A stretch of 44,867 nucleotides of DNA. Origin: Pseudoalteromonas sp. T1lg88 (GTDB lineage Bacteria > Pseudomonadota > Gammaproteobacteria > Enterobacterales > Alteromonadaceae). The stretch spans positions 1-44,867 of the forward strand of contig NZ_PQCF01000012.1 of assembly GCF_002964765.1 (NCBI RefSeq), given 5' to 3'. Positions 23,461 to 35,528 of this stretch are shown here, piece by piece. The position numbers were made by a program, and so were the translations under genes. How positions within the stretch are numbered: position 1 is the first letter of the stretch; the number at the start of each line of letters is the position of its first letter. Below the pieces are notes generated by a model. It ran no database searches. It was not told the DNA's origin and saw nothing but the letters and a program-made list of their open reading frames with translations.

Positions 23461-24525
23461 ATGAGCGAATTGAAAAATGATCGTTATTTACGTGCCTTAG
23501 CTAAACAGCCCGTTGATAAAACGCCGGTATGGATGATGCGTCAAGCCGGTCGCTATTTGCCAGAGTATCGCGCTACCCGATCTCAGGCCGGGGACTTTAT
23601 GAGCTTATGTAAAAATGCCGAGCTCGCTTGTGAGGTAACTTTACAGCCATTGCGTCGTTATCCTTTGGACGCGGCGATTCTGTTCAGCGACATTCTGACC
23701 ATTCCTGATGCCATGGGCTTGGGACTGTACTTCGAAACCGGTGAAGGCCCTAAATTTGAGCGCCCGGTAACGAGTTATGCAGATGTTGCCAAGATCGCCA
23801 TTCCCGATCCGGAAGACGAGCTGGGCTACGTGATGAACGCGGTACGCACCATTCGTCGCGAGCTTAAGGGCGAAGTGCCTTTAATCGGTTTCTCTGGTTC
23901 ACCTTGGACCCTGGCGACCTACATGGTTGAGGGCGGTTCGAGCAAAACCTTCGGTAAAATTAAGAAAATGGCCTTTGCTGAGCCTAAAACGCTTCACTTG
24001 TTGTTAGACAAGCTGGCCGACTCGGTTACTAGCTATCTGAATGCGCAGGTAAAAGCCGGTGCGCAGTCCTTAATGATTTTCGATTCATGGGGTGGGGTAT
24101 TAAGCCCGCGTGACTACGAAGAGTTCTCACTGCGTTACATGCACAAAATCGTTGATGGCTTAATTCGTGAAAACGATGGCCGCAAGGTACCGGTCACCCT
24201 GTTCACTAAGAGCGGTGGTCAGTGGATCGAAAAGATTGCTGCGACCGGCTGTGATGCCATAGGTCTGGATTGGACCATAGATATTGCCGATGCCAAGCGC
24301 CGTGTAGGCGACAAGGTGGCACTGCAGGGTAATATGGATCCATCCATGCTGCATGCCTCACCTGAGCGCATTCGTGAAGAAGTAGCGTCGATTCTGGCCG
24401 GTTTTGGTCATGGCAGCGGTCATGTATTCAACCTGGGCCATGGTATTACCCCGGACGTTGATCCTGAGCACGCCGGTGCCTTTATCAATGCCGTACATGA
24501 GCTAAGTGCGCAATACCACAAGTAA
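23461..24525 (+). CDS. hemE: Uroporphyrinogen decarboxylase
   Basis: 354 residues. HemE removes the four acetate carboxyls of uroporphyrinogen III to give coproporphyrinogen III in haem synthesis (cytosol, no cofactor). The N-terminal signature is [18 protein letters not shown] with the conserved Arg residues; the second family signature is [17 protein letters not shown]. The catalytic Asp lies in [16 protein letters not shown], and the C-terminal [14 protein letters not shown] is also diagnostic. ATG 23461 matches family starts; an in-frame TTG 21 bases upstream is not needed. It is followed by its own terminator, so it is a single-gene unit. Confidence 0.96.
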   Translation: MSELKNDRYLRALAKQPVDKTPVWMMRQAGRYLPEYRATRSQAGDFMSLCKNAELACEVTLQPLRRYPLDAAILFSDILTIPDAMGLGLYFETGEGPKFERPVTSYADVAKIAIPDPEDELGYVMNAVRTIRRELKGEVPLIGFSGSPWTLATYMVEGGSSKTFGKIKKMAFAEPKTLHLLLDKLADSVTSYLNAQVKAGAQSLMIFDSWGGVLSPRDYEEFSLRYMHKIVDGLIRENDGRKVPVTLFTKSGGQWIEKIAATGCDAIGLDWTIDIADAKRRVGDKVALQGNMDPSMLHASPERIREEVASILAGFGHGSGHVFNLGHGITPDVDPEHAGAFINAVHELSAQYHK

Positions 24526-24539
24526 TTACAGCCTAAAGA

Positions 24540-24567
24540 AAAAGCCCGCAGTTGCGGGCTTTTTTTG
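24540..24567. terminator. Bidirectional terminator after hemE
   Basis: GCCCGCA / TGCGGGC with a 2-nt loop at 24544-24559, A run before and T run after, between convergent genes. Confidence 0.9.
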
Positions 24568-24583
24568 TGTCTGTTAGCAGCCT

Positions 24584-25960
24584 TTAGTAAATCAGGCTGG
24601 TGCCGTTGGCCATCATGGAGGCACGGCCTTCCATCAGCTCCAGGTAATTCTGCGTTGGCCAGTTACGGCGCTTGGCTTCGTCGTATGCCTGGCGCAGGTA
24701 TTTTTCACCTTGCTGCATGCGTCCCAGTTCGCTGTAGGCAACACCCAGTACGGAAAGCAGGACCGGGTTATCCGGTGCTTCGGCGCGAGCAAGCTCGGCG
24801 TATTTTACCGCTTCTTCATAGTTGCGGATCGATTCCTTATCGGCAAAAGCAAGCAGCTTGGCATAGGCGATCATCGCCGGCAGATACTGCTGATGCGTGG
24901 CTTGTTTAAGAATTTTCGCCGCTTTATCCAGGTCATAATGCACAGTTTCATAGTCGAGCAGCTTGTTGGCCAATTGATATTGAGCGCGCTCGTTACCGCT
25001 GTGGCTGGCTACTTCCAACCAGTTATAAGCCTTTTGTTTATCGGCTTTACAGGCAGTGCCGTATTCAAAGCAACGAACCAACCATAATTGCGCGTCATAG
25101 TTGCCGTTAATGGCAGCGCGGTAGTACCAATCCAGGTAATGCTCATCGCTGTTGTCCACTAAGCCGGCTTCCAGCATCATGGCGTAGCGAGCCTGGGCGT
25201 AGTTATTACCTTGAACGGCGAGCGCTTTAAGCTTTTGTGAATACTCCGCCAATTGTGACTTATATTCACGGCGATAATTGTTCTGGCTGCTTTGTAATTC
25301 AAAGGTGTGAGTTAGGTCGAACACAGCTTGCGGTTCGCCGCTGTAGTCGTTAGGTACATTGTATTGCCACTGGGTAATAGCGGCTAAGGCGGCGTCATCT
25401 ATTACTCCTTTCGGGAAGGAGGCGATCACCCGCTCATTTATAACATGACCCTGCTGGTTAACGTCAAAGCTCACCGTAGCCCAGGCGCTTTGAATACCGC
25501 CCTCATCGTTATATTCCGGATTTACCTTTTGTTTAACCGAAATATAGCGAGCATCGTGGCCGGATTTATCTTCAATGGGCGCCAGGGTTTGCTGGTGTTT
25601 GTCATAACCGAATTTGTATGACAATGCCTTGTAGTGGTCTTTCCCGTCTTTACGAGAGGGGACAGTACTGCGGATATCACGATAGCGATCTTTGGCGTCG
25701 TCGTTACCGTAATCCAGGGCGAGCATATACCAAGAAAAAGCGTTGTAGATATCGGCTGGGGCTCCAAGGCCCTGCTCATACATCTTGGCCAGCTCGAACA
25801 TGGCTTGGGGGTGCCCCTGCTCGGCGAGCTTTTTAAATTCAGAGAAGGCGGCGTCGAAATTTTTATTTTGGAGATCTTTCTGCGCGCTGGAATAATCGGC
25901 GAATGTGGCGAAACTTGCCAGACTTAATGCTGCACAAAGACCAAAAGCACGTATTTTCAT
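24584..25960 (-). CDS. Exported Sel1-repeat protein with an internal TonB-C-like domain
   Basis: 458 residues with a signal peptide (MKIRAFGLCAALSLASFATFA). Residues about 25-90 are Sel1/TPR-type helical repeats (AQKDLQNKNFDAAFSEFKKLAEQGHPQAMFELAKMYEQG). Residues about 140-215 resemble the C-terminal domain of TonB-family energy transducers (SAWATVSFDVNQQGHVINERV, AALAAITQWQY). From 230 on, further Sel1 repeats follow (ARYAMMLEAGL, AQLWLVRCFEYG, AQYQLANKLL, TPR-like end). It probably mediates protein contacts in the periplasm; the partner is unknown. It forms a single-gene minus-strand unit between two terminators. Confidence 0.82.
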   Translation of the reverse strand: MKIRAFGLCAALSLASFATFADYSSAQKDLQNKNFDAAFSEFKKLAEQGHPQAMFELAKMYEQGLGAPADIYNAFSWYMLALDYGNDDAKDRYRDIRSTVPSRKDGKDHYKALSYKFGYDKHQQTLAPIEDKSGHDARYISVKQKVNPEYNDEGGIQSAWATVSFDVNQQGHVINERVIASFPKGVIDDAALAAITQWQYNVPNDYSGEPQAVFDLTHTFELQSSQNNYRREYKSQLAEYSQKLKALAVQGNNYAQARYAMMLEAGLVDNSDEHYLDWYYRAAINGNYDAQLWLVRCFEYGTACKADKQKAYNWLEVASHSGNERAQYQLANKLLDYETVHYDLDKAAKILKQATHQQYLPAMIAYAKLLAFADKESIRNYEEAVKYAELARAEAPDNPVLLSVLGVAYSELGRMQQGEKYLRQAYDEAKRRNWPTQNYLELMEGRASMMANGTSLIY

Positions 25961-26032
25961 TCCCTTTTCCTAACTTTTTCTTATTATATCACCGAGTTTA
26001 CAATAATTTTACAGTTGAACAAGGGCTGAATG

Positions 26033-26062
26033 CTAAAAAATGGGCACAAGGCCCATTTTTGT
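26033..26062 (-). terminator. Terminator after sthA
   Basis: ATGGGC-CTTGT-GCCCAT on the minus strand with T runs on either side, 30 bp after the sthA stop. Confidence 0.85.
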
Positions 26063-26091
26063 ATTTATAAAGGGTATTTTCTTAATCTATA

Positions 26092-27522
26092 TCAAACTAA
26101 ACGATTAAGCCCGTTTAGTGCCGCCACCCGGTAGGCTTCGGCCATAGTCGGGTAGTTAAAGGTGGTATTGACGAAGTACTCGACATTATTGCCACCATTT
26201 TTCTGCTCCATAATGGCCTGACCGATATGCACTATCTCCGAGGCACGCTCACCAAAGCAGTGTACCCCTAGGACTTCCTTGGTTTCGCTATGGAATAGAA
26301 TCTTTAGGCTACCCACATCTGTGCCGGCAATTTGCGCCCGAGCCAGGTGTTTAAACTGGGCCCGACCTACCTCGTAGGGAATTTTGGCGGCGGTAAGCTG
26401 CTGTTCGGTTTTACCTACCGAGCTCATTTCCGGAATGGTGTAGATGCCGGCGGGGATATCTATGATCAGCTTTTCGTTACATTCCCCTTTGACTATGGCA
26501 TCGGCACAAATACGCCCCTGGTCAAAGGCGGCGCTGGCCAGGCTGGGGTAACCAATGACATCGCCGACCGCATAGATATTATCGACGTCGGTTTGGTAGC
26601 TCTCATTAACCTTAAGTTGGCCACGGCTGTCGGCCTTTAAGCCTACCGCTGCCAGGTTTAAGGTGTCTGTGTTACCGGTGCGGCCATTGGCAAAGAGCAG
26701 GCAGTCGGCCTTGACCCGCTTGCCCGACTTCATATGCATAATGATGCCGTCGTCGCGGGTTTCTACGCGATCGAATTCTTCATTGTGGCGAATAAATATG
26801 CCGCTGTTCCAAAAGTGGTAGCTTAGGGCATCGGAAATCTCGTCATCCATAAAGGCCAGTAAGCGATCACGGGTGTTAACCAGATCAACCTTGGTGCCTA
26901 AGCCTTTGAAAATAGAAGCGTACTCACAACCAATCACACCTGCGCCGTAAATTAGAATGCGCTGTGGATCGTGTTGCAGATTTAAAATGGTGTCGCTGTC
27001 ATAGACGCGGGGATGATTAAAGTCGATTTCCGCCGGACGATAGGGGCGTGAGCCAGTGGCTATCACTATGGTTGGCGCGCTTAGTTGCTCGATTGACCCG
27101 TCCTGATGTTGCACCTGAACCGTATGCTGATCGATAAAGCTGGCATCACCTTGATACAGGTCGATGCGGTTGCGTTCATAAAAGCTGCTGCGTAAGCTCG
27201 ACTGTTTAGAGATCACCGCGCTGGTATGACGTAGAATATCACCAAAGGTCAGGCGGCTAGGACGCTCTGAGATATGGAACAAGGGGTTGGCCTTGTATTC
27301 GATATAACGGCTGACCGAGTGGCGCAGAGCCTTGGAAGGAATGGTTCCCCAATGCACGCAGCCACCACCGACTGCGCGCTGGCGTTCGATCACTGCCACC
27401 CTTTTATTGCTTTTGGCCAGGTTCATGGCGGTGCCTTCACCCCCAGGGCCTGTACCAATAATAATGGCGTCATACTGGTATGCCGCCTCGGGCTTCTTCT
27501 TACTTGTGGTTTGTTTGGCCAC
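26092..27522 (-). CDS. sthA: Soluble pyridine nucleotide transhydrogenase
   Basis: 476 residues. SthA is an FAD enzyme of the disulfide-reductase superfamily that transfers hydride between NADPH and NAD, chiefly to drain excess NADPH. Seen: FAD dinucleotide fold [12 protein letters not shown] near residue 22, and [15 protein letters not shown]. As usual in SthA, the second redox Cys is replaced by Thr. Also seen are [12 protein letters not shown], the NAD fold [29 protein letters not shown] and the C-terminal [23 protein letters not shown] 27522 is preferred because AAGGAG lies five bases ahead; GTG 27528 overlaps it. Confidence 0.95.
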   Translation of the reverse strand: MAKQTTSKKKPEAAYQYDAIIIGTGPGGEGTAMNLAKSNKRVAVIERQRAVGGGCVHWGTIPSKALRHSVSRYIEYKANPLFHISERPSRLTFGDILRHTSAVISKQSSLRSSFYERNRIDLYQGDASFIDQHTVQVQHQDGSIEQLSAPTIVIATGSRPYRPAEIDFNHPRVYDSDTILNLQHDPQRILIYGAGVIGCEYASIFKGLGTKVDLVNTRDRLLAFMDDEISDALSYHFWNSGIFIRHNEEFDRVETRDDGIIMHMKSGKRVKADCLLFANGRTGNTDTLNLAAVGLKADSRGQLKVNESYQTDVDNIYAVGDVIGYPSLASAAFDQGRICADAIVKGECNEKLIIDIPAGIYTIPEMSSVGKTEQQLTAAKIPYEVGRAQFKHLARAQIAGTDVGSLKILFHSETKEVLGVHCFGERASEIVHIGQAIMEQKNGGNNVEYFVNTTFNYPTMAEAYRVAALNGLNRLV

Positions 27523-27560
27523 GCTCACTCCTTTACCCTTTTAAACCCAACAATCTGCTC

Positions 27561-28691
27561 TTAGCTATACGCCTTTAGTAAGCGCGCATTTAACGCCAAC
27601 CAGGCCTGCTTTTGTGTTTGCCAAGCATCTTCTAGTTCATGATATTGCTTCATTAAAGCGGATTTTTCGCATTGTTGCAGCATCGAATTCTTTTTTGCTT
27701 CAAGCACCTGTTTCTGTACCTGACAAAAATGCTGCAGTTTTTTCAGCAATACTTCGTACTCGTTTTGCAATAGCGCCAGTTTATCATGAGCGACTTCCTT
27801 AGCGGCAAGTTCGACCTTGGTTTTAGTCAATAAGGTTTGCGCCTTGGCCTGCTCGATGCGTTCTATGGGTGTGCGTTTAAGTTTTTTCGCCAGCCCCACA
27901 TAGGCGAAGGTGCGGATCATCCATTTGGTTGGATCGTAGTGCCACCAACGAATGCCATTGCGGTAGTCGCTGGCAAAAATGTGGTGGAAGTTATGATAAC
28001 CCTCGCCATAGGTAAGCAGCGCCAGCAAGCCATTATCACGGGCGGTATTTTTTTGAGTATAAGGACGCGAACCCCAGATATGGGCCAGGGAGTTAATAAA
28101 GAAGGTAAAGTGCTGAGATAACACCAGACGCAGTAAGCCCGCCAGTAACAGCATGCCGATGATGTCGCCAAAAAGAACCCCGAGCAGCAGGGGCAGGCCG
28201 ATATTCATCAAGATCACCAACTTCATATAATGCTTATGTTGCCACATGACCACCTTGTTGCGTTGCAGGTCGCGGGCGTTGTTGTAGTTGCTGTAGGCCT
28301 CACCCTGGTAATCGCGCAGCATCCAGCCAATATGGCTGTACCAAAAACCTCGGGTGGCGGCATAGGGGTCCTTCTCCGGATCGTCGACTTGACCATGGTG
28401 TACCCTGTGGTCACTGCTCCAGTGCAAGGCACTGTTTTGCAGAGCAAAGGCGCCGCCGAGGGCAAAGATAACTTCAATGACTGGGTGCACCTCATAGGCT
28501 TTATGAGCCCATAAACGGTGGTAGCCGGCGGTGATTGAAAGACCGGCAAAAAACATACAGGCAACAAAGGCCCACCAATGAGAAGCGCTGTAACCCTGGG
28601 TTATACCGTACCAGGGAACAAGGGTAAGAGCGGCCAAAAAAGATAGGCTGAAAAACAGCACATTGAGCCATAAAAGAGGGGGTTTTTTCAT
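27561..28691 (-). CDS. Fatty acyl desaturase (delta-9 type) with C-terminal coiled coil
   Basis: 376 residues. The membrane di-iron desaturase domain has the three His boxes in order: HRLWAH near residue 60, HRVHH near 97, and HNFHH near 236, plus four membrane helices. It would insert a cis double bond in acyl chains of CoA or lipids to adjust membrane fluidity, using oxygen. From about residue 275 the chain continues for 100 residues as a charged coiled coil (LLTKTKVELAAKEVAHDKLALLQNEYEVLL), which simpler desaturases lack. ATG 28691 is chosen over an upstream TTG. The gene is divergent from fabR, with a palindromic site 15 bp before the start. Confidence 0.92.
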   Translation of the reverse strand: MKKPPLLWLNVLFFSLSFLAALTLVPWYGITQGYSASHWWAFVACMFFAGLSITAGYHRLWAHKAYEVHPVIEVIFALGGAFALQNSALHWSSDHRVHHGQVDDPEKDPYAATRGFWYSHIGWMLRDYQGEAYSNYNNARDLQRNKVVMWQHKHYMKLVILMNIGLPLLLGVLFGDIIGMLLLAGLLRLVLSQHFTFFINSLAHIWGSRPYTQKNTARDNGLLALLTYGEGYHNFHHIFASDYRNGIRWWHYDPTKWMIRTFAYVGLAKKLKRTPIERIEQAKAQTLLTKTKVELAAKEVAHDKLALLQNEYEVLLKKLQHFCQVQKQVLEAKKNSMLQQCEKSALMKQYHELEDAWQTQKQAWLALNARLLKAYS

Positions 28692-28705
28692 TAACAAAGA
28701 ATCTC

Positions 28706-28723
28706 AGCGTACAAGTGTACGCT
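28706..28723. promoter_or_regulatory. Palindromic operator in the desaturase-fabR gap, FabR-type
   Basis: AGCGTACAAGTGTACGCT: 8-bp perfect arms AGCGTACA / TGTACGCT around AG. It resembles the palindromes bound by FabR/DesT repressors at unsaturated-fatty-acid genes. It lies 14 bp upstream of the desaturase ATG and 67 bp upstream of fabR, so one protein could repress both. A second, weaker repeat TCAAGTATTAGACTTGA is at 28749-28765. Confidence 0.75.
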
Positions 28724-28790
28724 AAAATAGAGGTTCAATCTCTTAGCGTCAAGTATTAGACTTGAGTTTTTATCAGCTTAGGTAGCAACC

Positions 28791-29405
28791 ATGGCCGGAG
28801 TTCGTGCCCAGCAAAAAATGAAAACCCGTCAAGCATTGATTGCGGCGGCCTTTAACCAATTGAGTGCTGAGCATAGCTTTTCTAACCTCAGTTTGCGTGA
28901 GGTGGCCCGTGAAGCAGGCATTGCCCCGACGTCCTTCTATCGCCATTTTAAAGACATGAACGAACTGGGTCTGACCATGGTTGACGAAGCCGGTTTAACC
29001 CTGCGCCAGTTGATGCGCCAGGCGCGTCGTCGCATTGCCAGTGGTGGCAGTGTGATCTCCACCTCAGTGCTCACCTTTATGGAGTTTATCGACAACCAGC
29101 CCAACCAGTTTCGACTGCTGCTGCGGGAGCGCTCGGGTACCTCGAAAGCATTTCGTTCCGCCGTTGCCCGAGAGATTAAACACTTTATTCTGGAGCTGGC
29201 TCATTATCTTGAAGGCGAAACTCAGTGTGATAGCCATCATGCCTATATGCAGGCCGAGGCCATGGTGACAATCGTTTTTACCTCAGGAGCGGAAGCACTG
29301 GATTTAGAAGGTCAGGCCCGCGAGGAGCTGGTAGAGCGTTTGCAGTGGCAGCTTAGATATATTTCCTTCGGCGGGTATCATTACGCGCAAAAAAACAGCA
29401 AATAA
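28791..29405 (+). CDS. fabR: TetR-family repressor FabR
   Basis: 204 residues. FabR represses unsaturated fatty acid genes when bound to unsaturated acyl thioesters. The TetR helix-turn-helix is at about residues 33-56 ([27 protein letters not shown]); the ligand domain follows and matches Fab[47 protein letters not shown]. It is divergent from a desaturase gene, and the gap holds a palindromic site, so it probably controls that gene and perhaps itself. Confidence 0.92.
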   Translation: MAGVRAQQKMKTRQALIAAAFNQLSAEHSFSNLSLREVAREAGIAPTSFYRHFKDMNELGLTMVDEAGLTLRQLMRQARRRIASGGSVISTSVLTFMEFIDNQPNQFRLLLRERSGTSKAFRSAVAREIKHFILELAHYLEGETQCDSHHAYMQAEAMVTIVFTSGAEALDLEGQAREELVERLQWQLRYISFGGYHYAQKNSK

Positions 29406-29446
29406 ACCCAGCTATTAAAATAAAATAATATACGCAGAGATCCCCA

Positions 29447-29477
29447 GGCGCAGAGTTAGCCTCTGTGCCTTTCCTTC
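29447..29477 (+). terminator. Probable terminator after fabR
   Basis: GGCGCAGAG (29447-29455) / CTCTGTGCC (29461-29469), one G-T pair, then TTTCCTTCTT. It separates fabR from the leucine leader. Confidence 0.6.
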
Positions 29478-29629
29478 TTATCTTGGTTTTTATATTCCAC
29501 TTTTTGTATTTGCTTGGAATTATTTTCCTTAAACACAGGTTAAAATCCCTTTTTATTGGATTTTTTATGCTTGCTTCTGCCCCTTGGTTAGTGTTAAAAA
29601 ATAGCCAACTTACTAACGAACGAATACCC

Positions 29630-29701
29630 ATGATGCACACTACCCAGTCAATTACTCGCTTACTCAACCTGCTGCTCCTAGAGCAAGACTGCGGGGCGTA
29701 G
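29630..29701 (+). CDS. leuL: leu operon leader peptide
   Basis: 23 residues, MMHTTQSITRLLNLLLLEQD then CGA. Six of seven consecutive codons at residues 11-17 are Leu (TTA CTC AAC CTG CTG CTC CTA), so a ribosome short of charged tRNA-Leu would stall there. The attenuator hairpins follow directly. Its Leu-codon run and its position before leuABCD make the assignment firm, although only a longer open frame starting upstream shows up in simple ORF scans. Confidence 0.9.
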   Translation: MMHTTQSITRLLNLLLLEQDCGA

Positions 29702-29762
29702 CGCATTGGCTGTGTGTGACACAGACTTTGAATAAGACCCCGCACTGAGCGGGGTTTTTTAT
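29690..29762 (+). promoter_or_regulatory. Transcription attenuator of the leu operon
   Basis: Terminator: CCCCGC (29738-29743) / GCGGGG (29749-29754) with a 5-nt loop and TTTTTT. Antiterminator: TGCGGGG (29690-29696), within the end of leuL, is perfectly complementary to CCCCGCA (29738-29744), the 5' arm of the terminator. Stalling in the Leu codons leaves TGCGGGG free to pair with it and allows read-through; normal translation to the leuL stop covers it and permits termination. Confidence 0.88.
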
Positions 29763-29811
29763 TTCTAACGGGTTAATTTTTGGCATTGGGCACTGAGGAT
29801 GAGGACAGAAT

Positions 29812-32432
<2,621 letters not shown>

Positions 32433-32453
32433 CCGAGAATGAGGAACCAGCAA

Positions 32454-33856
32454 GTGGCCCAGACCCTATACGACAAAATTTGGCAGGCGCATTGTGTTGC
32501 CCATTTAAACGAACAAACAGATTTACTTTATATCGACCGTCACCTGGTGCATGAGGTGACCTCGCCCCAGGCCTTTGCTGGTCTGCGCGAGAAAAACCGC
32601 CCGGTGCGTTGCCCGCAAAAAACCTTTGCCACCATGGATCATAACGTTTCTACCAAGAGCCGTTCATTGGCTGCCGCCAGCGAGGTGTCGCGTAATCAGT
32701 TGCAGGCCCTGGCGCAAAACTGCAAAGACTTCGGCATCGTCTTGTACGATCTTGATTCCTTAACCAAGGCATAGTCCATGTCATGGGGCCTGAGCAGGGC
32801 ATCACCTTGCCCGGCACCACCATAGTCTGTGGCGACAGCCATACCTCAACCCATGGTGCCTTTGGTGCCTTGGCGCACGGCATAGGAACTTCCGAGGTCG
32901 AGCATGTGCTGGCGACTCAAACTTTGCAGCAGAAAAAAGCCAAGTCGCTGAAGATTCAAGTTAATGGCGTTTTGCGTCCGACGGTGACGGCAAAAGACTT
33001 AATCTTGGCAGTGATAGGTCAATTAGGCACCGCCGGTGGTACAGGCTATGTCGCCGAATTCTGCGGCACCGGCATTGAAGCACTGTCGATGGAAGCGCGC
33101 ATGACGCTGTGCAATATGAGTATAGAAATGGGCGCCAAGGCCGGCTTAATCGCCCCGGATGAAAAAACCTATGCCTACCTTGAGGGTCGTCCTTTTGCAC
33201 CGCGCGGTGAAGACTTTGCCGCCGCCATTGCCTACTGGCAGACCTTGCGCAGTGACGCCGATGCGGTATTTGATAAGGTTATCGAAATTGATGCTGCCCA
33301 GATACAGCCGCAAATCACCTGGGGCACCAGCCCGGAGCAGGTCATAGGTGTGAATGAGCCTATTCCCGATCCGCAGCAAGAGACGGATTTAATCAAGGCC
33401 GATGCCATCCGCAGCGCCTTGAAATACATGGATCTTAAGCCGGGGCAAAAGTTGAGCGAGGTCAGTGTTGATACCGTGTTTATCGGCTCCTGTACCAATA
33501 GCCGCATTGAAGATTTGCGCGCTGCCGCCGAAATTGTTGCCGGTAAGCAGGTAGCTCCTGGTATTGAAGCCTTGATTGTACCCGGCTCAGGATTAGTGAA
33601 AAAACAAGCGGAAGACGAAGGCCTCGCGGAAATCTTTAAGGCCGCTGGCTTTGAGTGGCGAGAGCCGGGTTGCTCCATGTGTCTAGCCATGAATGATGAT
33701 CGTTTAGCGCCGGGTAAGCGCTGCGCCTCCACCTCTAACCGTAATTTTGAAGGCCGTCAGGGGCGCGGTGGTCGCACTCATTTGGTCAGCCCAGCTATGG
33801 CCGCTGCTGCCGCCATTGCCGGCCACTTCGTCGATATTCAAGGAGCCAACTCATGA
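32454..33856 (+). CDS. leuC: 3-isopropylmalate dehydratase large subunit, reading frame broken by an apparent 1-nt deletion
   Basis: LeuC with LeuD isomerises 2- to 3-isopropylmalate using a [4Fe-4S] cluster. The N-terminal part, from GTG 32454 (GAGGA eight bases upstream; family-like start [10 protein letters not shown]), runs in one frame to YDLDSLTKA and a stop at 32774. From about 32762 the family sequence continues in the -1 frame as [20 protein letters not shown] and runs to 33856. That half is open from ATG 32783 and carries the cluster ligands GSCTNSR and GCSMCLAMN. One missing base near TTAACC (32760-32765) explains the break; restoring it gives a product of normal length. It could be a true null mutation or a sequence error. 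Confidence 0.88.
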
Positions 33857-34452
33857 GCTATTTTCACACTGGGTTAGTCGCCCCTTTGGACAAGAATAAT
33901 GTCGATACAGATCAGATAATTCCAAAACAGTTTCTAACCTCCACCAGTCGCGATGGTTTTGATAAGGCCTTGTTTTACGACTGGCGTTACCTGGAAAGTG
34001 GAGAGCCGGATCCAAGCTTTGTGCTTAATTACCCGCAATATCAGGGCGCCAGCGTGCTGCTTAGTCGCGATAACTTTGGTTGTGGCTCATCCCGTGAGCA
34101 CGCGCCCTGGGCGTTAAAGCAATATGGCTTCAGTGTGATTATTGCCGAAAGCTTTGCCGATATCTTCTTTAATAATTGCGCCAATAACCAGATGCTGGCT
34201 ATTACCTTGTCGGGCGAGCAACTCGATGCCTTATTTGCCTTGGCGCAGGGTGACAGGCCCTTGCATATAGATGTTGATTTGCAAAACCAGCAATTGCTGA
34301 GCCCAGCCTTTGCACCCATTGCCTTTGAGGTGCGCGCCGATATTAAGGAGCGTCTGCTGAGCGGCCTGGACTTTATCGGGGTCACTGAGCAGTTTAATCC
34401 GCAAATTGAAGCCTTTGAGCAGCAGTTGCAGGCAGAGCGTCCTTGGCAATAA
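33853..34452 (+). CDS. leuD: 3-isopropylmalate dehydratase small subunit
   Basis: 199 residues. This is the swivelling domain partner of LeuC. Motifs: [20 protein letters not shown] near the start and [36 protein letters not shown]. It overlaps the leuC stop by ATGA and is the last gene before the operon terminator. Confidence 0.96.
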   Translation: MSYFHTGLVAPLDKNNVDTDQIIPKQFLTSTSRDGFDKALFYDWRYLESGEPDPSFVLNYPQYQGASVLLSRDNFGCGSSREHAPWALKQYGFSVIIAESFADIFFNNCANNQMLAITLSGEQLDALFALAQGDRPLHIDVDLQNQQLLSPAFAPIAFEVRADIKERLLSGLDFIGVTEQFNPQIEAFEQQLQAERPWQ

Positions 34453-34479
34453 TCTCAAAAACTCGCAATACCTATAATT

Positions 34480-34507
34480 AAAGCGCTACTATGGCGCTTT
34501 ATTTTTG
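34480..34507 (+). terminator. Terminator of the leu operon
   Basis: AAAGCGC (34480-34486) / GCGCTTT (34494-34500), 7-nt loop, then ATTTTTG. Confidence 0.75.
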
Positions 34508-34522
34508 TAATGGATGAACATC

Positions 34523-35119
34523 ATGAAATTAGCTTTTGCCATGAGTGCGGCAGTATTAAGTCTGAGTACAATAGCCGCTGCACGCCCTGCGCCTTTAGTG
34601 TCTATTCCCAGCCACGATGCTTTCTTTAACAATCTCAAAGCCCATTGTGGTAAGGCCTACCAAGGTGAAGTGAGTGTTGATAACGCCGGTCCAAGCAGCT
34701 TTAGCGAGGCTAAGCTGGTGATGCATGTGCGCCGTTGTAGCGACAGCGAATTGCAAATTCCTTTTCATGTGGGCGAGGATGCGTCACGGACCTGGATTAT
34801 CACTAAAACCGGTAGTGGTTTAAGTCTGAAGCATGATCACCGCCATGAAGACGGCACCGACGATGCCTCAACCATGTATGGCGGTCATACTTTGGATGCT
34901 GGCTATGCCAATGTGCAGTCTTTCCCTGCGGATCAGTATTCCAAAGAGTTGTTTGTTGCTCAGGGTATTCCCCAGTCTATCGGCAATACCTGGCAAATGT
35001 ATATCTACCCTGAAAAGTTCACTTATCGCTTAGTGCGCGAAGGACGTGAGTTCCGCGTTGACTTTGACCTGACCAAGCCCATTGCAGCGCCAGCCGCGCC
35101 TTGGGGTTATACGGACTAA
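34523..35119 (+). CDS. Exported protein of unknown function
   Basis: 198 residues with a signal peptide (MKLAFAMSAAVLSLSTIAAA). The mature part has two Cys (HCGKAYQGE and RRCSDSE) that could pair, a His/Asp-rich stretch (LKHDHRHEDGTDDAST) that may bind metal, and a C-terminal region FRVDFDLTKPI. ATG 34523 is preferred over 34514 because GGA is eight bases before it. It faces the next gene tail to tail with a 4-bp overlap. Family not identified. Confidence 0.8.
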   Translation: MKLAFAMSAAVLSLSTIAAARPAPLVSIPSHDAFFNNLKAHCGKAYQGEVSVDNAGPSSFSEAKLVMHVRRCSDSELQIPFHVGEDASRTWIITKTGSGLSLKHDHRHEDGTDDASTMYGGHTLDAGYANVQSFPADQYSKELFVAQGIPQSIGNTWQMYIYPEKFTYRLVREGREFRVDFDLTKPIAAPAAPWGYTD

Positions 35120-35460
35120 TCGCAGCTGACTTCGGTCAATAGATTGGGTTCATAGGCGCGTGGGGTAGTGGGGAAGCGATCATATTCCTGCACCCCTTCA
35201 AATACTTGTATGTTAAACGCTGCGCTGCGGCACAACTTGCGTGCGTGACGCAACAGAAACACACTCTGGCGTTGAAAGTGCTCGTAATCATCGGCCACTA
35301 CTTCCAGGCGATAGCGCTTATCGGCCAGCTTGGTTTGGTAGTAATGTACCTTTTCGTCGAAGTCATAAAGCTTCTCGCGTTTGCCCTCGGGCGTTTGCGC
35401 GTAGCTACTGGCTGCCAGCAATATCAACATGCTTGCCAGTAAAGGTGTATGTAGAGTCAT
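35116..35460 (-). CDS. Small exported protein of unknown function
   Basis: 114 residues with a signal peptide (MTLHTPLLASMLILLAASSYAQ). The mature part is charged and helical (YYQTKLADKRYRLEVVADDYEHFQ), with two Cys (KLCRSA and VSCD at the end) that may form a disulfide. Its stop overlaps that of the opposite-strand gene. No family recognised. Confidence 0.72.
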   Translation of the reverse strand: MTLHTPLLASMLILLAASSYAQTPEGKREKLYDFDEKVHYYQTKLADKRYRLEVVADDYEHFQRQSVFLLRHARKLCRSAAFNIQVFEGVQEYDRFPTTPRAYEPNLLTEVSCD

Positions 35461-35528
35461 AATCGCCCCTGTTGTCTCTGTACTGCGTATCCATTACAGT
35501 GAGTGTAACACTTAGCGAGGGCCCTGCC

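Noticed and set aside
29465..29629. Longer hydrophobic N-terminal extension of the leu leader
   Set aside because: The stretch reads as a membrane helix but consists of AT-rich promoter-region DNA, and a 23-residue leader from ATG 29630 matches known leuL peptides.
32740..32790. Programmed frameshift in leuC
   Set aside because: The junction has no slippery X XXY YYZ heptamer in the right frame and no obvious stimulatory stem; simple deletion fits better.
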